The position numbers and the translations under genes were made by a program. Positions 32,561-46,507 of a DNA stretch of 64,000 nt are shown piece by piece; positions within the stretch are counted from its first letter, which is position 1; each line of letters starts with the position of its first letter. The notes beneath the pieces were generated by a model. That model ran no database searches. It saw only the letters and a program-made list of their open reading frames with translations, and had not been told where the DNA came from. The DNA lies in assembly GCA_032622095.1 (NCBI GenBank), contig CP136065.1, positions 91,767,343 to 91,831,342 of the forward strand. The letters are read 5' to 3'. Source of the DNA: Siphonodentalium dalli. Lineage: Eukaryota; Mollusca; Scaphopoda; Gadilida; Siphonodentaliidae.

Positions 32561-35500
32561 AATTCTTGATATGCCATTCTGGAAACATATCAATGCACTT
32601 CCTCCGAAATTGCATCATTCTGTGACCATACGATTACTGGTACTGGCGTATATATATTTATTATGTCAGCGCTATGGAGGCACGGACTCAGTATGAGTGT
32701 TCATTGCTTCATATTTGCGTGAACAAATTCTCATTTCTTATCGAAATGGCCATGTGTTGATCGGAATGGTACATTGAGATGTTCCTCGAACCATATCAAG
32801 CTTGAAAACCGGTCCCGATTTTCACCCATGCCGGGGTTCGAACCCGCGCCAACCTCGTCTAGCCCAGACTGTGATGATCTTATCCACGACCTAACCACCT
32901 CGGCTACGGGGACATCCTTATTAAAAGGAAGCCCTTTCACCGAGAGTTAGGAAGCGTATCAGTCTGAACATGGGTTCGAACCCACTACCTTCGAAATTCT
33001 TGATATGCCATTCTGGAAACATATCAATGCACTTCCTCCGAAATTGCATCATTCTGTGACCATACGATTACTGGTACTGGCGTATATATATTTATTATGT
33101 CAGCGCTATGGAGGCACGGACTCAGTATGAGTGTTCATTGCTTCATATTTGCGTGAACAAATTCTCATTTCTTATCGAAATGGCCATGTGTTGATCGGAA
33201 TGGTACATTGAGATGTTCCTCGAACCATATCAAGCTTGAAAACCGGTCCCGATTTTCACCCATGCCGGGGTTCGAACCCGCGCCAACCTCGTCTAGCCCA
33301 GACTGTGATGATCTTATCCACGACCTAACCACCTCGGCTACGGGGACATCCTTATTAAAAGGAAGCCCTTTCACCGAGAGTTAGGAAGCGTATCAGTCTG
33401 AACATGGGTTCGAACCCACTACCTTCGAAATTCTTGATATGCCATTCTGGAAACATATCAATGCACTTCCTCCGAAATTGCATCATTCTGTGACCATACG
33501 ATTACTGGTACTGGCGTATATATATTTATTATGTCAGCGCTATGGAGGCACGGACTCAGTATGAGTGTTCATTGCTTCATATTTGCGTGAACAAATTCTC
33601 ATTTCTTATCGAAATGGCCATGTGTTGATCGGAATGGTACATTGAGATGTTCCTCGAACCATATCAAGCTTGAAAACCGGTCCCGATTTTCACCCATGCC
33701 GGGGTTCGAACCCGCGCCAACCTCGTCTAGCCCAGACTATGATGATCTTATCCACGACCTAACCACCTCGGCTACGGGGACATCCTTATTAAAAGGAAGC
33801 CCTTTCACCGAGAGTTAGGAAGCGTATCAGTCTGAACATGGGTTCGAACCCACTACCTTCGAAATTCTTGATATGCCATTCTGGAAACATATCAATGCAC
33901 TTCCTCCGAAATTGCATCATTCTGTGACCATACGATTACTGGTACTGGCGTATATATATTTATTATGTCAGCGCTATGGAGGCACGGACTCAGTATGAGT
34001 GTTCATTGCTTCATATTTGCGTGAACAAATTCTCATTTCTTATCGAAATGGCCATGTGTTGATCGGAATGGTACATTGAGATGTTCCTCGAACCATATCA
34101 AGCTTGAAAACCGGTCCCGATTTTCACCCATGCCGGGGTTCGAACCCGCGCCAACCTCGTCTAGCCCAGACTGTGATGATCTTATCCACGACCTAACCAC
34201 CTCGGCTACGGGGACATCCTTATTAAAAGGAAGCCCTTTCACCGAGAGTTAGGAAGCGTATCAGTCTGAACATGGGTTCGAACCCACTACCTTCGAAATT
34301 CTTGATATGCCATTCTGGAAACATATCAATGCACTTCCTCCGAAATTGCATCATTCTGTGACCATACGATTACTGGTACTGGCGTATATATATTTATTAT
34401 GTCAGCGCTATGGAGGCACGGACTCAGTATGAGTGTTCATTGCTTCATATTTGCGTGAACAAATTCTCATTTCTTATCGAAATGGCCATGTGTTGATCGG
34501 AATGGTACATTGAGATGTTCCTCGAACCATATCAAGCTTGAAAACCGGTCCCGATTTTCACCCATGCCGGGGTTCGAACCCGCGCCAACCTCGTCTAGCC
34601 CAGACTGTGATGATCTTATCCACGACCTAACCACCTCGGCTACGGGGACATCCTTATTAAAAGGAAGCCCTTTCACCGAGAGTTAGGAAGCGTATCAGTC
34701 TGAACATGGGTTCGAACCCACTACCTTCGAAATTCTTGATATGCCATTCTGGAAACATATCAATGCACTTCCTCCGAAATTGCATCATTCTGTGACCATA
34801 CGATTACTGGTACTGGCGTATATATATTTATTATGTCAGCGCTATGGAGGCACGGACTCAGTATGAGTGTTCATTGCTTCATATTTGCGTGAACAAATTC
34901 TCATTTCTTATCGAAATGGCCATGTGTTGATCGGAATGGTACATTGAGATGTTCCTCGAACCATATCAAGCTTGAAAACCGGTCCCGATTTTCACCCATG
35001 CCGGGGTTCGAACCCGCGCCAACCTCGTCTAGCCCAGACTGTGATGATCTTATCCACGACCTAACCACCTCGGCTACGGGGACATCCTTATTAAAAGGAA
35101 GCCCTTTCACCGAGAGTTAGGAAGCGTATCAGTCTGAACATGGGTTCGAACCCACTACCTTCGAAATTCTTGATATGCCATTCTGGAAACATATCAATGC
35201 ACTTCCTCCGAAATTGCATCATTCTGTGACCATACGATTACTGGTACTGGCGTATATATATTTATTATGTCAGCGCTATGGAGGCACGGACTCAGTATGA
35301 GTGTTCATTGCTTCATATTTGCGTGAACAAATTCTCATTTCTTATCGAAATGGCCATGTGTTGATCGGAATGGTACATTGAGATGTTCCTCGAACCATAT
35401 CAAGCTTGAAAACCGGTCCCGATTTTCACCCATGCCGGGGTTCGAACCCGCGCCAACCTCGTCTAGCCCAGACTGTGATGATCTTATCCACGACCTAACC

Positions 35501-38500
35501 ACCTCGGCTACGGGGACATCCTTATTAAAAGGAAGCCCTTTCACCGAGAGTTAGGAAGCGTATCAGTCTGAACATGGGTTCGAACCCACTACCTTCGAAA
35601 TTCTTGATATGCCATTCTGGAAACATATCAATGCACTTCCTCCGAAATTGCATCATTCTGTGACCATACGATTACTGGTACTGGCGTATATATATTTATT
35701 ATGTCAGCGCTATGGAGGCACGGACTCAGTATGAGTGTTCATTGCTTCATATTTGCGTGAACAAATTCTCATTTCTTATCGAAATGGCCATGTGTTGATC
35801 GGAATGGTACATTGAGATGTTCCTCGAACCATATCAAGCTTGAAAACCGGTCCCGATTTTCACCCATGCCGGGGTTCGAACCCGCGCCAACCTCGTCTAG
35901 CCCAGACTGTGATGATCTTATCCACGACCTAACCACCTCGGCTACGGGGACATCCTTATTAAAAGGAAGCCCTTTCACCGAGAGTTAGGAAGCGTATCAG
36001 TCTGAACATGGGTTCGAACCCACTACCTTCGAAATTCTTGATATGCCATTCTGGAAACATATCAATGCACTTCCTCCGAAATTGCATCATTCTGTGACCA
36101 TACGATTACTGGTACTGGCGTATATATATTTATTATGTCAGCGCTATGGAGGCACGGACTCAGTATGAGTGTTCATTGCTTCATATTTGCGTGAACAAAT
36201 TCTCATTTCTTATCGAAATGGCCATGTGTTGATCGGAATGGTACATTGAGATGTTCCTCGAACCATATCAAGCTTGAAAACCGGTCCCGATTTTCACCCA
36301 TGCCGGGGTTCGAACCCGCGCCAACCTCGTCTAGCCCAGACTGTGATGATCTTATCCACGACCTAACCACCTCGGCTACGGGGACATCCTTATTAAAAGG
36401 AAGCCCTTTCACCGAGAGTTAGGAAGCGTATCAGTCTGAACATGGGTTCGAACCCACTACCTTCGAAATTCTTGATATGCCATTCTGGAAACATATCAAT
36501 GCACTTCCTCCGAAATTGCATCATTCTGTGACCATACGATTACTGGTACTGGCGTATATATATTTATTATGTCAGCGCTATGGAGGCACGGACTCAGTAT
36601 GAGTGTTCATTGCTTCATATTTGCGTGAACAAATTCTCATTTCTTATCGAAATGGCCATGTGTTGATCGGAATGGTACATTGAGATGTTCCTCGAACCAT
36701 ATCAAGCTTGAAAACCGGTCCCGATTTTCACCCATGCCGGGGTTCGAACCCGCGCCAACCTCGTCTAGCCCAGACTGTGATGATCTTATCCACGACCTAA
36801 CCACCTCGGCTACGGGGACATCCTTATTAAAAGGAAGCCCTTTCACCGAGAGTTAGGAAGCGTATCAGTCTGAACATGGGTTCGAACCCACTACCTTCGA
36901 AATTCTTGATATGCCATTCTGGAAACATATCAATGCACTTCCTCCGAAATTGCATCATTCTGTGACCATACGATTACTGGTACTGGCGTATATATATTTA
37001 TTATGTCAGCGCTATGGAGGCACGGACTCAGTATGAGTGTTCATTGCTTCATATTTGCGTGAACAAATTCTCATTTCTTATCGAAATGGCCATGTGTTGA
37101 TCGGAATGGTACATTGAGATGTTCCTCGAACCATATCAAGCTTGAAAACCGGTCCCGATTTTCACCCATGCCGGGGTTCGAACCCGCGCCAACCTCGTCT
37201 AGCCCAGACTGTGATGATCTTATCCACGACCTAACCACCTCGGCTACGGGGACATCCTTATTAAAAGGAAGCCCTTTCACCGAGAGTTAGGAAGCGTATC
37301 AGTCTGAACATGGGTTCGAACCCACTACCTTCGAAATTCTTGATATGCCATTCTGGAAACATATCAATGCACTTCCTCCGAAATTGCATCATTCTGTGAC
37401 CATACGATTACTGGTACTGGCGTATATATATTTATTATGTCAGCGCTATGGAGGCACGGACTCAGTATGAGTGTTCATTGCTTCATATTTGCGTGAACAA
37501 ATTCTCATTTCTTATCGAAATGGCCATGTGTTGATCGGAATGGTACATTGAGATGTTCCTCGAACCATATCAAGCTTGAAAACCGGTCCCGATTTTCACC
37601 CATGCCGGGGTTCGAACCCGCGCCAACCTCGTCTAGCCCAGACTGTGATGATCTTATCCACGACCTAACCACCTCGGCTACGGGGACATCCTTATTAAAA
37701 GGAAGCCCTTTCACCGAGAGTTAGGAAGCGTATCAGTCTGAACATGGGTTCGAACCCACTACCTTCGAAATTCTTGATATGCCATTCTGGAAACATATCA
37801 ATGCACTTCCTCCGAAATTGCATCATTCTGTGACCATACGATTACTGGTACTGGCGTATATATATTTATTATGTCAGCGCTATGGAGGCACGGACTCAGT
37901 ATGAGTGTTCATTGCTTCATATTTGCGTGAACAAATTCTCATTTCTTATCGAAATGGCCATGTGTTGATCGGAATGGTACATTGAGATGTTCCTCGAACC
38001 ATATCAAGCTTGAAAACCGGTCCCGATTTTCACCCATGCCGGGGTTCGAACCCGCGCCAACCTCGTCTAGCCCAGACTGTGATGATCTTATCCACGACCT
38101 AACCACCTCGGCTACGGGGACATCCTTATTAAAAGGAAGCCCTTTCACCGAGAGTTAGGAAGCGTATCAGTCTGAACATGGGTTCGAACCCACTACCTTC
38201 GAAATTCTTGATATGCCATTCTGGAAACATATCAATGCACTTCCTCCGAAATTGCATCATTCTGTGACCATACGATTACTGGTACTGGCGTATATATATT
38301 TATTATGTCAGCGCTATGGAGGCACGGACTCAGTATGAGTGTTCATTGCTTCATATTTGCGTGAACAAATTCTCATTTCTTATCGAAATGGCCATGTGTT
38401 GATCGGAATGGTACATTGAGATGTTCCTCGAACCATATCAAGCTTGAAAACCGGTCCCGATTTTCACCCATGCCGGGGTTCGAACCCGCGCCAACCTCGT

Positions 38501-41500
38501 CTAGCCCAGACTGTGATGATCTTATCCACGACCTAACCACCTCGGCTACGGGGACATCCTTATTAAAAGGAAGCCCTTTCACCGAGAGTTAGGAAGCGTA
38601 TCAGTCTGAACATGGGTTCGAACCCACTACCTTCGAAATTCTTGATATGCCATTCTGGAAACATATCAATGCACTTCCTCCGAAATTGCATCATTCTGTG
38701 ACCATACGATTACTGGTACTGGCGTATATATATTTATTATGTCAGCGCTATGGAGGCACGGACTCAGTATGAGTGTTCATTGCTTCATATTTGCGTGAAC
38801 AAATTCTCATTTCTTATCGAAATGGCCATGTGTTGATCGGAATGGTACATTGAGATGTTCCTCGAACCATATCAAGCTTGAAAACCGGTCCCGATTTTCA
38901 CCCATGCCGGGGTTCGAACCCGCGCCAACCTCGTCTAGCCCAGACTGTGATGATCTTATCCACGACCTAACCACCTCGGCTACGGGGACATCCTTATTAA
39001 AAGGAAGCCCTTTCACCGAGAGTTAGGAAGCGTATCAGTCTGAACATGGGTTCGAACCCACTACCTTCGAAATTCTTGATATGCCATTCTGGAAACATAT
39101 CAATGCACTTCCTCCGAAATTGCATCATTCTGTGACCATACGATTACTGGTACTGGCGTATATATATTTATTATGTCAGCGCTATGGAGGCACGGACTCA
39201 GTATGAGTGTTCATTGCTTCATATTTGCGTGAACAAATTCTCATTTCTTATCGAAATGGCCATGTGTTGATCGGAATGGTACATTGAGATGTTCCTCGAA
39301 CCATATCAAGCTTGAAAACCGGTCCCGATTTTCACCCATGCCGGGGTTCGAACCCGCGCCAACCTCGTCTAGCCCAGACTGTGATGATCTTATCCACGAC
39401 CTAACCACCTCGGCTACGGGGACATCCTTATTAAAAGGAAGCCCTTTCACCGAGAGTTAGGAAGCGTATCAGTCTGAACATGGGTTCGAACCCACTACCT
39501 TCGAAATTCTTGATATGCCATTCTGGAAACATATCAATGCACTTCCTCCGAAATTGCATCATTCTGTGACCATACGATTACTGGTACTGGCGTATATATA
39601 TTTATTATGTCAGCGCTATGGAGGCACGGACTCAGTATGAGTGTTCATTGCTTCATATTTGCGTGAACAAATTCTCATTTCTTATCGAAATGGCCATGTG
39701 TTGATCGGAATGGTACATTGAGATGTTCCTCGAACCATATCAAGCTTGAAAACCGGTCCCGATTTTCACCCATGCCGGGGTTCGAACCCGCGCCAACCTC
39801 GTCTAGCCCAGACTGTGATGATCTTATCCACGACCTAACCACCTCGGCTACGGGGACATCCTTATTAAAAGGAAGCCCTTTCACCGAGAGTTAGGAAGCG
39901 TATCAGTCTGAACATGGGTTCGAACCCACTACCTTCGAAATTCTTGATATGCCATTCTGGAAACATATCAATGCACTTCCTCCGAAATTGCATCATTCTG
40001 TGACCATACGATTACTGGTACTGGCGTATATATATTTATTATGTCAGCGCTATGGAGGCACGGACTCAGTATGAGTGTTCATTGCTTCATATTTGCGTGA
40101 ACAAATTCTCATTTCTTATCGAAATGGCCATGTGTTGATCGGAATGGTACATTGAGATGTTCCTCGAACCATATCAAGCTTGAAAACCGGTCCCGATTTT
40201 CACCCATGCCGGGGTTCGAACCCGCGCCAACCTCGTCTAGCCCAGACTGTGATGATCTTATCCACGACCTAACCACCTCGGCTACGGGGACATCCTTATT
40301 AAAAGGAAGCCCTTTCACCGAGAGTTAGGAAGCGTATCAGTCTGAACATGGGTTCGAACCCACTACCTTCGAAATTCTTGATATGCCATTCTGGAAACAT
40401 ATCAATGCACTTCCTCCGAAATTGCATCATTCTGTGACCATACGATTACTGGTACTGGCGTATATATATTTATTATGTCAGCGCTATGGAGGCACGGACT
40501 CAGTATGAGTGTTCATTGCTTCATATTTGCGTGAACAAATTCTCATTTCTTATCGAAATGGCCATGTGTTGATCGGAATGGTACATTGAGATGTTCCTCG
40601 AACCATATCAAGCTTGAAAACCGGTCCCGATTTTCACCCATGCCGGGGTTCGAACCCGCGCCAACCTCGTCTAGCCCAGACTGTGATGATCTTATCCACG
40701 ACCTAACCACCTCGGCTACGGGGACATCCTTATTAAAAGGAAGCCCTTTCACCGAGAGTTAGGAAGCGTATCAGTCTGAACATGGGTTCGAACCCACTAC
40801 CTTCGAAATTCTTGATATGCCATTCTGGAAACATATCAATGCACTTCCTCCGAAATTGCATCATTCTGTGACCATACGATTACTGGTACTGGCGTATATA
40901 TATTTATTATGTCAGCGCTATGGAGGCACGGACTCAGTATGAGTGTTCATTGCTTCATATTTGCGTGAACAAATTCTCATTTCTTATCGAAATGGCCATG
41001 TGTTGATCGGAATGGTACATTGAGATGTTCCTCGAACCATATCAAGCTTGAAAACCGGTCCCGATTTTCACCCATGCCGGGGTTCGAACCCGCGCCAACC
41101 TCGTCTAGCCCAGACTGTGATGATCTTATCCACGACCTAACCACCTCGGCTACGGGGACATCCTTATTAAAAGGAAGCCCTTTCACCGAGAGTTAGGAAG
41201 CGTATCAGTCTGAACATGGGTTCGAACCCACTACCTTCGAAATTCTTGATATGCCATTCTGGAAACATATCAATGCACTTCCTCCGAAATTGCATCATTC
41301 TGTGACCATACGATTACTGGTACTGGCGTATATATATTTATTATGTCAGCGCTATGGAGGCACGGACTCAGTATGAGTGTTCATTGCTTCATATTTGCGT
41401 GAACAAATTCTCATTTCTTATCGAAATGGCCATGTGTTGATCGGAATGGTACATTGAGATGTTCCTCGAACCATATCAAGCTTGAAAACCGGTCCCGATT

Positions 41501-43576
41501 TTCACCCATGCCGGGGTTCGAACCCGCGCCAACCTCGTCTAGCCCAGACTGTGATGATCTTATCCACGACCTAACCACCTCGGCTACGGGGACATCCTTA
41601 TTAAAAGGAAGCCCTTTCACCGAGAGTTAGGAAGCGTATCAGTCTGAACATGGGTTCGAACCCACTACCTTCGAAATTCTTGATATGCCATTCTGGAAAC
41701 ATATCAATGCACTTCCTCCGAAATTGCATCATTCTGTGACCATACGATTACTGGTACTGGCGTATATATATTTATTATGTCAGCGCTATGGAGGCACGGA
41801 CTCAGTATGAGTGTTCATTGCTTCATATTTGCGTGAACAAATTCTCATTTCTTATCGAAATGGCCATGTGTTGATCGGAATGGTACATTGAGATGTTCCT
41901 CGAACCATATCAAGCTTGAAAACCGGTCCCGATTTTCACCCATGCCGGGGTTCGAACCCGCGCCAACCTCGTCTAGCCCAGACTGTGATGATCTTATCCA
42001 CGACCTAACCACCTCGGCTACGGGGACATCCTTATTAAAAGGAAGCCCTTTCACCGAGAGTTAGGAAGCGTATCAGTCTGAACATGGGTTCGAACCCACT
42101 ACCTTCGAAATTCTTGATATGCCATTCTGGAAACATATCAATGCACTTCCTCCGAAATTGCATCATTCTGTGACCATACGATTACTGGTACTGGCGTATA
42201 TATATTTATTATGTCAGCGCTATGGAGGCACGGACTCAGTATGAGTGTTCATTGCTTCATATTTGCGTGAACAAATTCTCATTTCTTATCGAAATGGCCA
42301 TGTGTTGATCGGAATGGTACATTGAGATGTTCCTCGAACCATATCAAGCTTGAAAACCGGTCCCGATTTTCACCCATGCCGGGGTTCGAACCCGCGCCAA
42401 CCTCGTCTAGCCCAGACTGTGATGATCTTATCCACGACCTAACCACCTCGGCTACGGGGACATCCTTATTAAAAGGAAGCCCTTTCACCGAGAGTTAGGA
42501 AGCGTATCAGTCTGAACATGGGTTCGAACCCACTACCTTCGAAATTCTTGATATGCCATTCTGGAAACATATCAATGCACTTCCTCCGAAATTGCATCAT
42601 TCTGTGACCATACGATTACTGGTACTGGCGTATATATATTTATTATGTCAGCGCTATGGAGGCACGGACTCAGTATGAGTGTTCATTGCTTCATATTTGC
42701 GTGAACAAATTCTCATTTCTTATCGAAATGGCCATGTGTTGATCGGAATGGTACATTGAGATGTTCCTCGAACCATATCAAGCTTGAAAACCGGTCCCGA
42801 TTTTCACCCATGCCGGGGTTCGAACCCGCGCCAACCTCGTCTAGCCCAGACTGTGATGATCTTATCCACGACCTAACCACCTCGGCTACGGGGACATCCT
42901 TATTAAAAGGAAGCCCTTTCACCGAGAGTTAGGAAGCGTATCAGTCTGAACATGGGTTCGAACCCACTACCTTCGAAATTCTTGATATGCCATTCTGGAA
43001 ACATATCAATGCACTTCCTCCGAAATTGCATCATTCTGTGACCATACGATTACTGGTACTGGCGTATATATATTTATTATGTCAGCGCTATGGAGGCACG
43101 GACTCAGTATGAGTGTTCATTGCTTCATATTTGCGTGAACAAATTCTCATTTCTTATCGAAATGGCCATGTGTTGATCGGAATGGTACATTGAGATGTTC
43201 CTCGAACCATATCAAGCTTGAAAACCGGTCCCGATTTTCACCCATGCCGGGGTTCGAACCCGCGCCAACCTCGTCTAGCCCAGACTGTGATGATCTTATC
43301 CACGACCTAACCACCTCGGCTACGGGGACATCCTTATTAAAAGGAAGCCCTTTCACCGAGAGTTAGGAAGCGTATCAGTCTGAACATGGGTTCGAACCCA
43401 CTACCTTCGAAATTCTTGATATGCCATTCTGGAAACATATCAATGCACTTCCTCCGAAATTGCATCATTCTGTGACCATACGATTACTGGTACTGGCGTA
43501 TATATATTTATTATGTCAGCGCTATGGAGGCACGGACTCAGTATGAGTGTTCATTGCTTCATATTTGCGTGAACAT

Positions 43577-43614
43577 AATATAATTCCAAATGAACGTAGA
43601 ACGTTATGAATTAT
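43577..43614 (+). repeat. 38-bp fragment of homeobox intron 1 (right scrap of unit 3)
   Basis: Identical to unit 2 intron 1 just before exon 2 (25,045-25,083), including GAACGTTATG where unit 1 has GAACTTTATG. It abuts the satellite end. With the scrap at 32,070-32,163 it shows that the array occupies the place of a third homeobox unit. Confidence 0.75.
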
Positions 43615-43625
43615 ATATATATATA

Positions 43626-44355
43626 TCTATTATATATTTTGAAAGATCTGTGTGTGTATGTATGTGTTTGTTTGAAATCGATGGACTCAAAAACGACTAA
43701 GCCAATTTCGATGAAATTTGGTATTTGGATGTGTTTTCGGCCGGAGACGAACATAGGCATATTTATTTGTCCGTGCGAGGTCAACTTTTCACGTGCGGAG
43801 GTCAAATCTGTTTTTACGCCGTTTTTGCGCTAATATATTTCAGTTCGGTGCTCACAAATCGATTCGATATAGCGCGAATAATAAATTGCCAGTCATATAA
43901 TTTGCACGGTTAGAATCTGTGGCGTGTCCTCTTTCCAACGATATATAATATGTATGTATCCGTTTTAGTTATCTGCCTCAATTATTAGGTACAAGTGGTC
44001 CGATGCTTTTATCGGGATAAAATCAATGCGTAATTTCTATGACGTCGTCAGAGGTCATAAAGTTAGATTACGTTAACTCTCACCCTGCCGATGCATTTGA
44101 CTGTGTCGCGTTAACTCATCACCGGCCGAGGTATCCGCAAATGACATTGGGCTATATATCTCGGAAACGGGTGTAGCTATCGACTTGAAATTTGGTATGT
44201 GAATGTATCTTGCCCCGGATACGAATTTTATCGGGTCGCCGAGCACGTGCGACACCAGCTTCGCGCATGCGCAGACCAGATCTAGGAAACGGGTGGAGCT
44301 ATCGACTTGAAATTTGGTTTTTGAATAGCCCGGACGAAGTCGGGTCACCTTCTAG
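43626..44355 (+). mobile_element. Helitron-like element, tandem copy 1 (730 bp)
   Basis: Starts TCTATTATATATTTTGAAAG and ends with a CCCG...CGGG hairpin followed by CTAG (44,352-44,355). The base before it is A. The body has the 'gctatcgacttgaaatttgg' phrase found in many non-autonomous Helitron-like repeats of invertebrates. It has no transposase gene. The next copy starts immediately. Confidence 0.85.
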
Positions 44356-45085
44356 TCTATTATATATTTTGAAAGATCTGTGTGTGTATGTATGTGTTTG
44401 TTTGAAATCGATGGACTCAAAAACGACTAAGCCAATTTCGATGAAATTTGGTATTTGGATGTGTTTTCGGCCGGAGACGAACATAGGCATATTTATTTGT
44501 CCGTGCGAGGTCAACTTTTCACGTGCGGAGGTCAAATCTGTTTTTACGCCGTTTTTGCGCTAATATATTTCAGTTCGGTGCTCACAAATCGATTCGATAT
44601 AGCGCGAATAATAAATTGCCAGTCATATAATTTGCACGGTTAGAATCTGTGGCGTGTCCTCTTTCCAACGATATATAATATGTATGTATCCGTTTTAGTT
44701 ATCTGCCTCAATTATTAGGTACAAGTGGTCCGATGCTTTTATCGGGATAAAATCAATGCGTAATTTCTATGACGTCGTCAGAGGTCATAAAGTTAGATTA
44801 CGTTAACTCTCACCCTGCCGATGCATTTGACTGTGTCGCGTTAACTCATCACCGGCCGAGGTATCCGCAAATGACATTGGGCTATATATCTCGGAAACGG
44901 GTGTAGCTATCGACTTGAAATTTGGTATGTGAATGTATCTTGCCCCGGATACGAATTTTATCGGGTCGCCGAGCACGTGCGACACCAGCTTCGCGCATGC
45001 GCAGACCAGATCTAGGAAACGGGTGGAGCTATCGACTTGAAATTTGGTTTTTGAATAGCCCGGACGAAGTCGGGTCACCTTCTAG
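44356..45085 (+). mobile_element. Helitron-like element, tandem copy 2 (730 bp)
   Basis: Direct head-to-tail copy of 43,626-44,355, same length and apparently identical. The CTAG end of copy 1 joins the TC start of copy 2 without spacer, and copy 2 ends CTAG at 45,082-45,085 followed by T. The dimer therefore sits between A and T in an AT dinucleotide run. Head-to-tail junctions like this are expected from rolling-circle transposition. Confidence 0.85.
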
Positions 45086-45111
45086 TATATATATATATAT
45101 ATATATATATG
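45086..45111. repeat. AT microsatellite hosting the Helitron dimer
   Basis: A TA run of about 26 bases; the left half before 43,626 (43,612-43,625) is the same kind of run. It also forms the 3' end of the minus-strand CR1-like copy B. Confidence 0.8.
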
Positions 45112-45150
45112 TAAGTATGATAAGTCTGAGAGAGAAGAGGATTTGACATC

Positions 45151-45165
45151 AAGCGCCAGGCGCTT
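45151..45165 (-). promoter_or_regulatory. Conserved 3' UTR hairpin (copy B)
   Basis: AAGCGCC-T-GGCGCTT, a perfect 7-bp stem preceded on the minus strand by CTCCATAT. It has the same position and flanking phrase as in copies A and C but different paired bases. Confidence 0.6.
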
Positions 45166-46014
45166 ATATGGAGCCATCTCCCCAGAAAAGAACAGTATTG
45201 CGTAATGACAAAATAGTATTAGAGATCGAGAGGTTGGAGACAAAGGATGTGGAGTGGAAAATAGAGACATGGATGAAGTAAAGGTCGAATTTAGAGGATG
45301 AAAAGTGAAACAAGACATTTTGACAAATATAAAATTTGAAATGATCACTGCTCTGTATATTTCAGTATACTATATAAATTTGAAATTGACGTTTGATTCA
45401 TTTTACTATTACTGCAGATTAGCCAAACGAATTGCCAGTCGAGAGGAGTCACTTGATCGTTATTTTGCTCAGGTTACACGATGCAATGGTTCGATTCATT
45501 TAATTGGCAGATCGAGAGGATAACTTTGAAATGTTAGTTAGCGTTTGATAATAAGTTATTTGAATCTATTTGTAGAAAGTATAACTGACTGAGTTGCTTC
45601 GAATATGGTACGATTAAGGCTTATCGAGTACGAAGTGGATCCTTCCAATAGAATGCCTGTTCTCCAGAGACTGCGATTTAAAACAGAAAAGGTTTCGTTT
45701 CTAATGCGCAAGTATTTGGGACAGTACAGTAAGAAATGATCAGCGGTTTCAACTAGTCCACATGTGCACTTATTCGTCTGGAGTAGGTTATTCTGGTAGA
45801 GATCATCGTTAAGATTGCTACATTTAAGAAGTAGTTGTGTGTGAATTATATGGGCTTTACGGTTTTTGGAGTAGCTATAATGTCGCACCTTCGCCTGCTT
45901 CTGGCGTAAATCAGAGTTCAGTTTATACTTAAACATTTCCAAAGTATCTGAGTTTTTCGTTTCAAGTTCAAGTTCAAGTTTATTATTAATATCTCTCCTT
46001 ATCATAATTGACAT

Positions 46015-46507
46015 AAGAGATCATTACAAGTAATAACATATGTGATGATATCAATGAATGAGCATGGAAGCAAAAATGTATGATCTTTTTGTTTTGTTAT
46101 TTAAATGTGATTCCAATTATAATCATGAATGTTGTATCAGTAATCACATATTTCCCCTCCGGTTGCACACATACGAGTGTAAGCTCTCGAGGTGGTTACA
46201 GCGTTTCAGTAGCGTGTTTGATAAAAAGTGCAAGACCATCATTTATCTTTTCATGTCCAGAGTTAAATAATTCGTACAACTTAAATTCATTTGGTTTCGT
46301 ATAAAAATATGCATCAATGTACTTTTTGCGTACTTCAGTAAGAGAATCGCAGATCAAAATAAAGTGGTATTCATCACCCACTGCATTCCCACACTTATTA
46401 CAAATTCGTAGCGCAGCATCTGTATTTGTCCATGAGCCTGTTTCAATAGGTAGTCTATGATTTCTAGTCCTGAATTTCATAAGTTGTGTTACATTACGAA
46501 TACTCAA
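46015..46507 (-). mobile_element. Possible nested LINE 3' end inside copy B
   Basis: Codes on the minus strand for LMKFRTRNHRLPIETGSW and a CNKCGN...DEYHFILIC block, closer to the LINE remnant of the homeobox units (30,540-30,680) than to CR1 copies A and C. It lies between two CR1 pieces (46,504-47,013 and 45,556-46,014) that are adjacent in copy A. It is therefore probably an insertion of the other LINE type. The ends are approximate. Confidence 0.55.

Larger units (their letters stand above)
32214..43575. repeat. Satellite array: about 26.2 copies of a 434-bp monomer
   Basis: The monomer, starting at TATATATTTATTATGTCAGC, repeats with exact 434-bp spacing (GTCAGCGC at 32,231, 32,665 ... 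43,515). Copies look identical apart from one seen substitution (G to A at 33,739). This homogeneity points to recent amplification or gene conversion. Each monomer contains a tRNA-derived segment on the minus strand and a second T-arm-like GGTTCGAACC. A 69-codon minus-strand frame recurs in 25 of 26 copies but runs through the tRNA-like part and is not a gene. The copy number may be limited by assembly. Confidence 0.97.

Noticed and set aside
32297-43356. A 69-codon minus-strand frame repeated in 25 of 26 satellite monomers, looking like a repeated gene
   Set aside because: It runs straight through the tRNA-like segment, is conserved only because the DNA repeats are identical, and is broken in one copy by the G to A change at 33,739 without any other difference.
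32214-43575. CRISPR-like array
   Set aside because: The 434-bp period has no unique spacers, the whole monomer is repeated, and the context is eukaryotic.
43606-45146. Open frames repeated in the two 730-bp copies
   Set aside because: They overlap on both strands inside non-autonomous Helitron-like elements and encode no recognisable domain.
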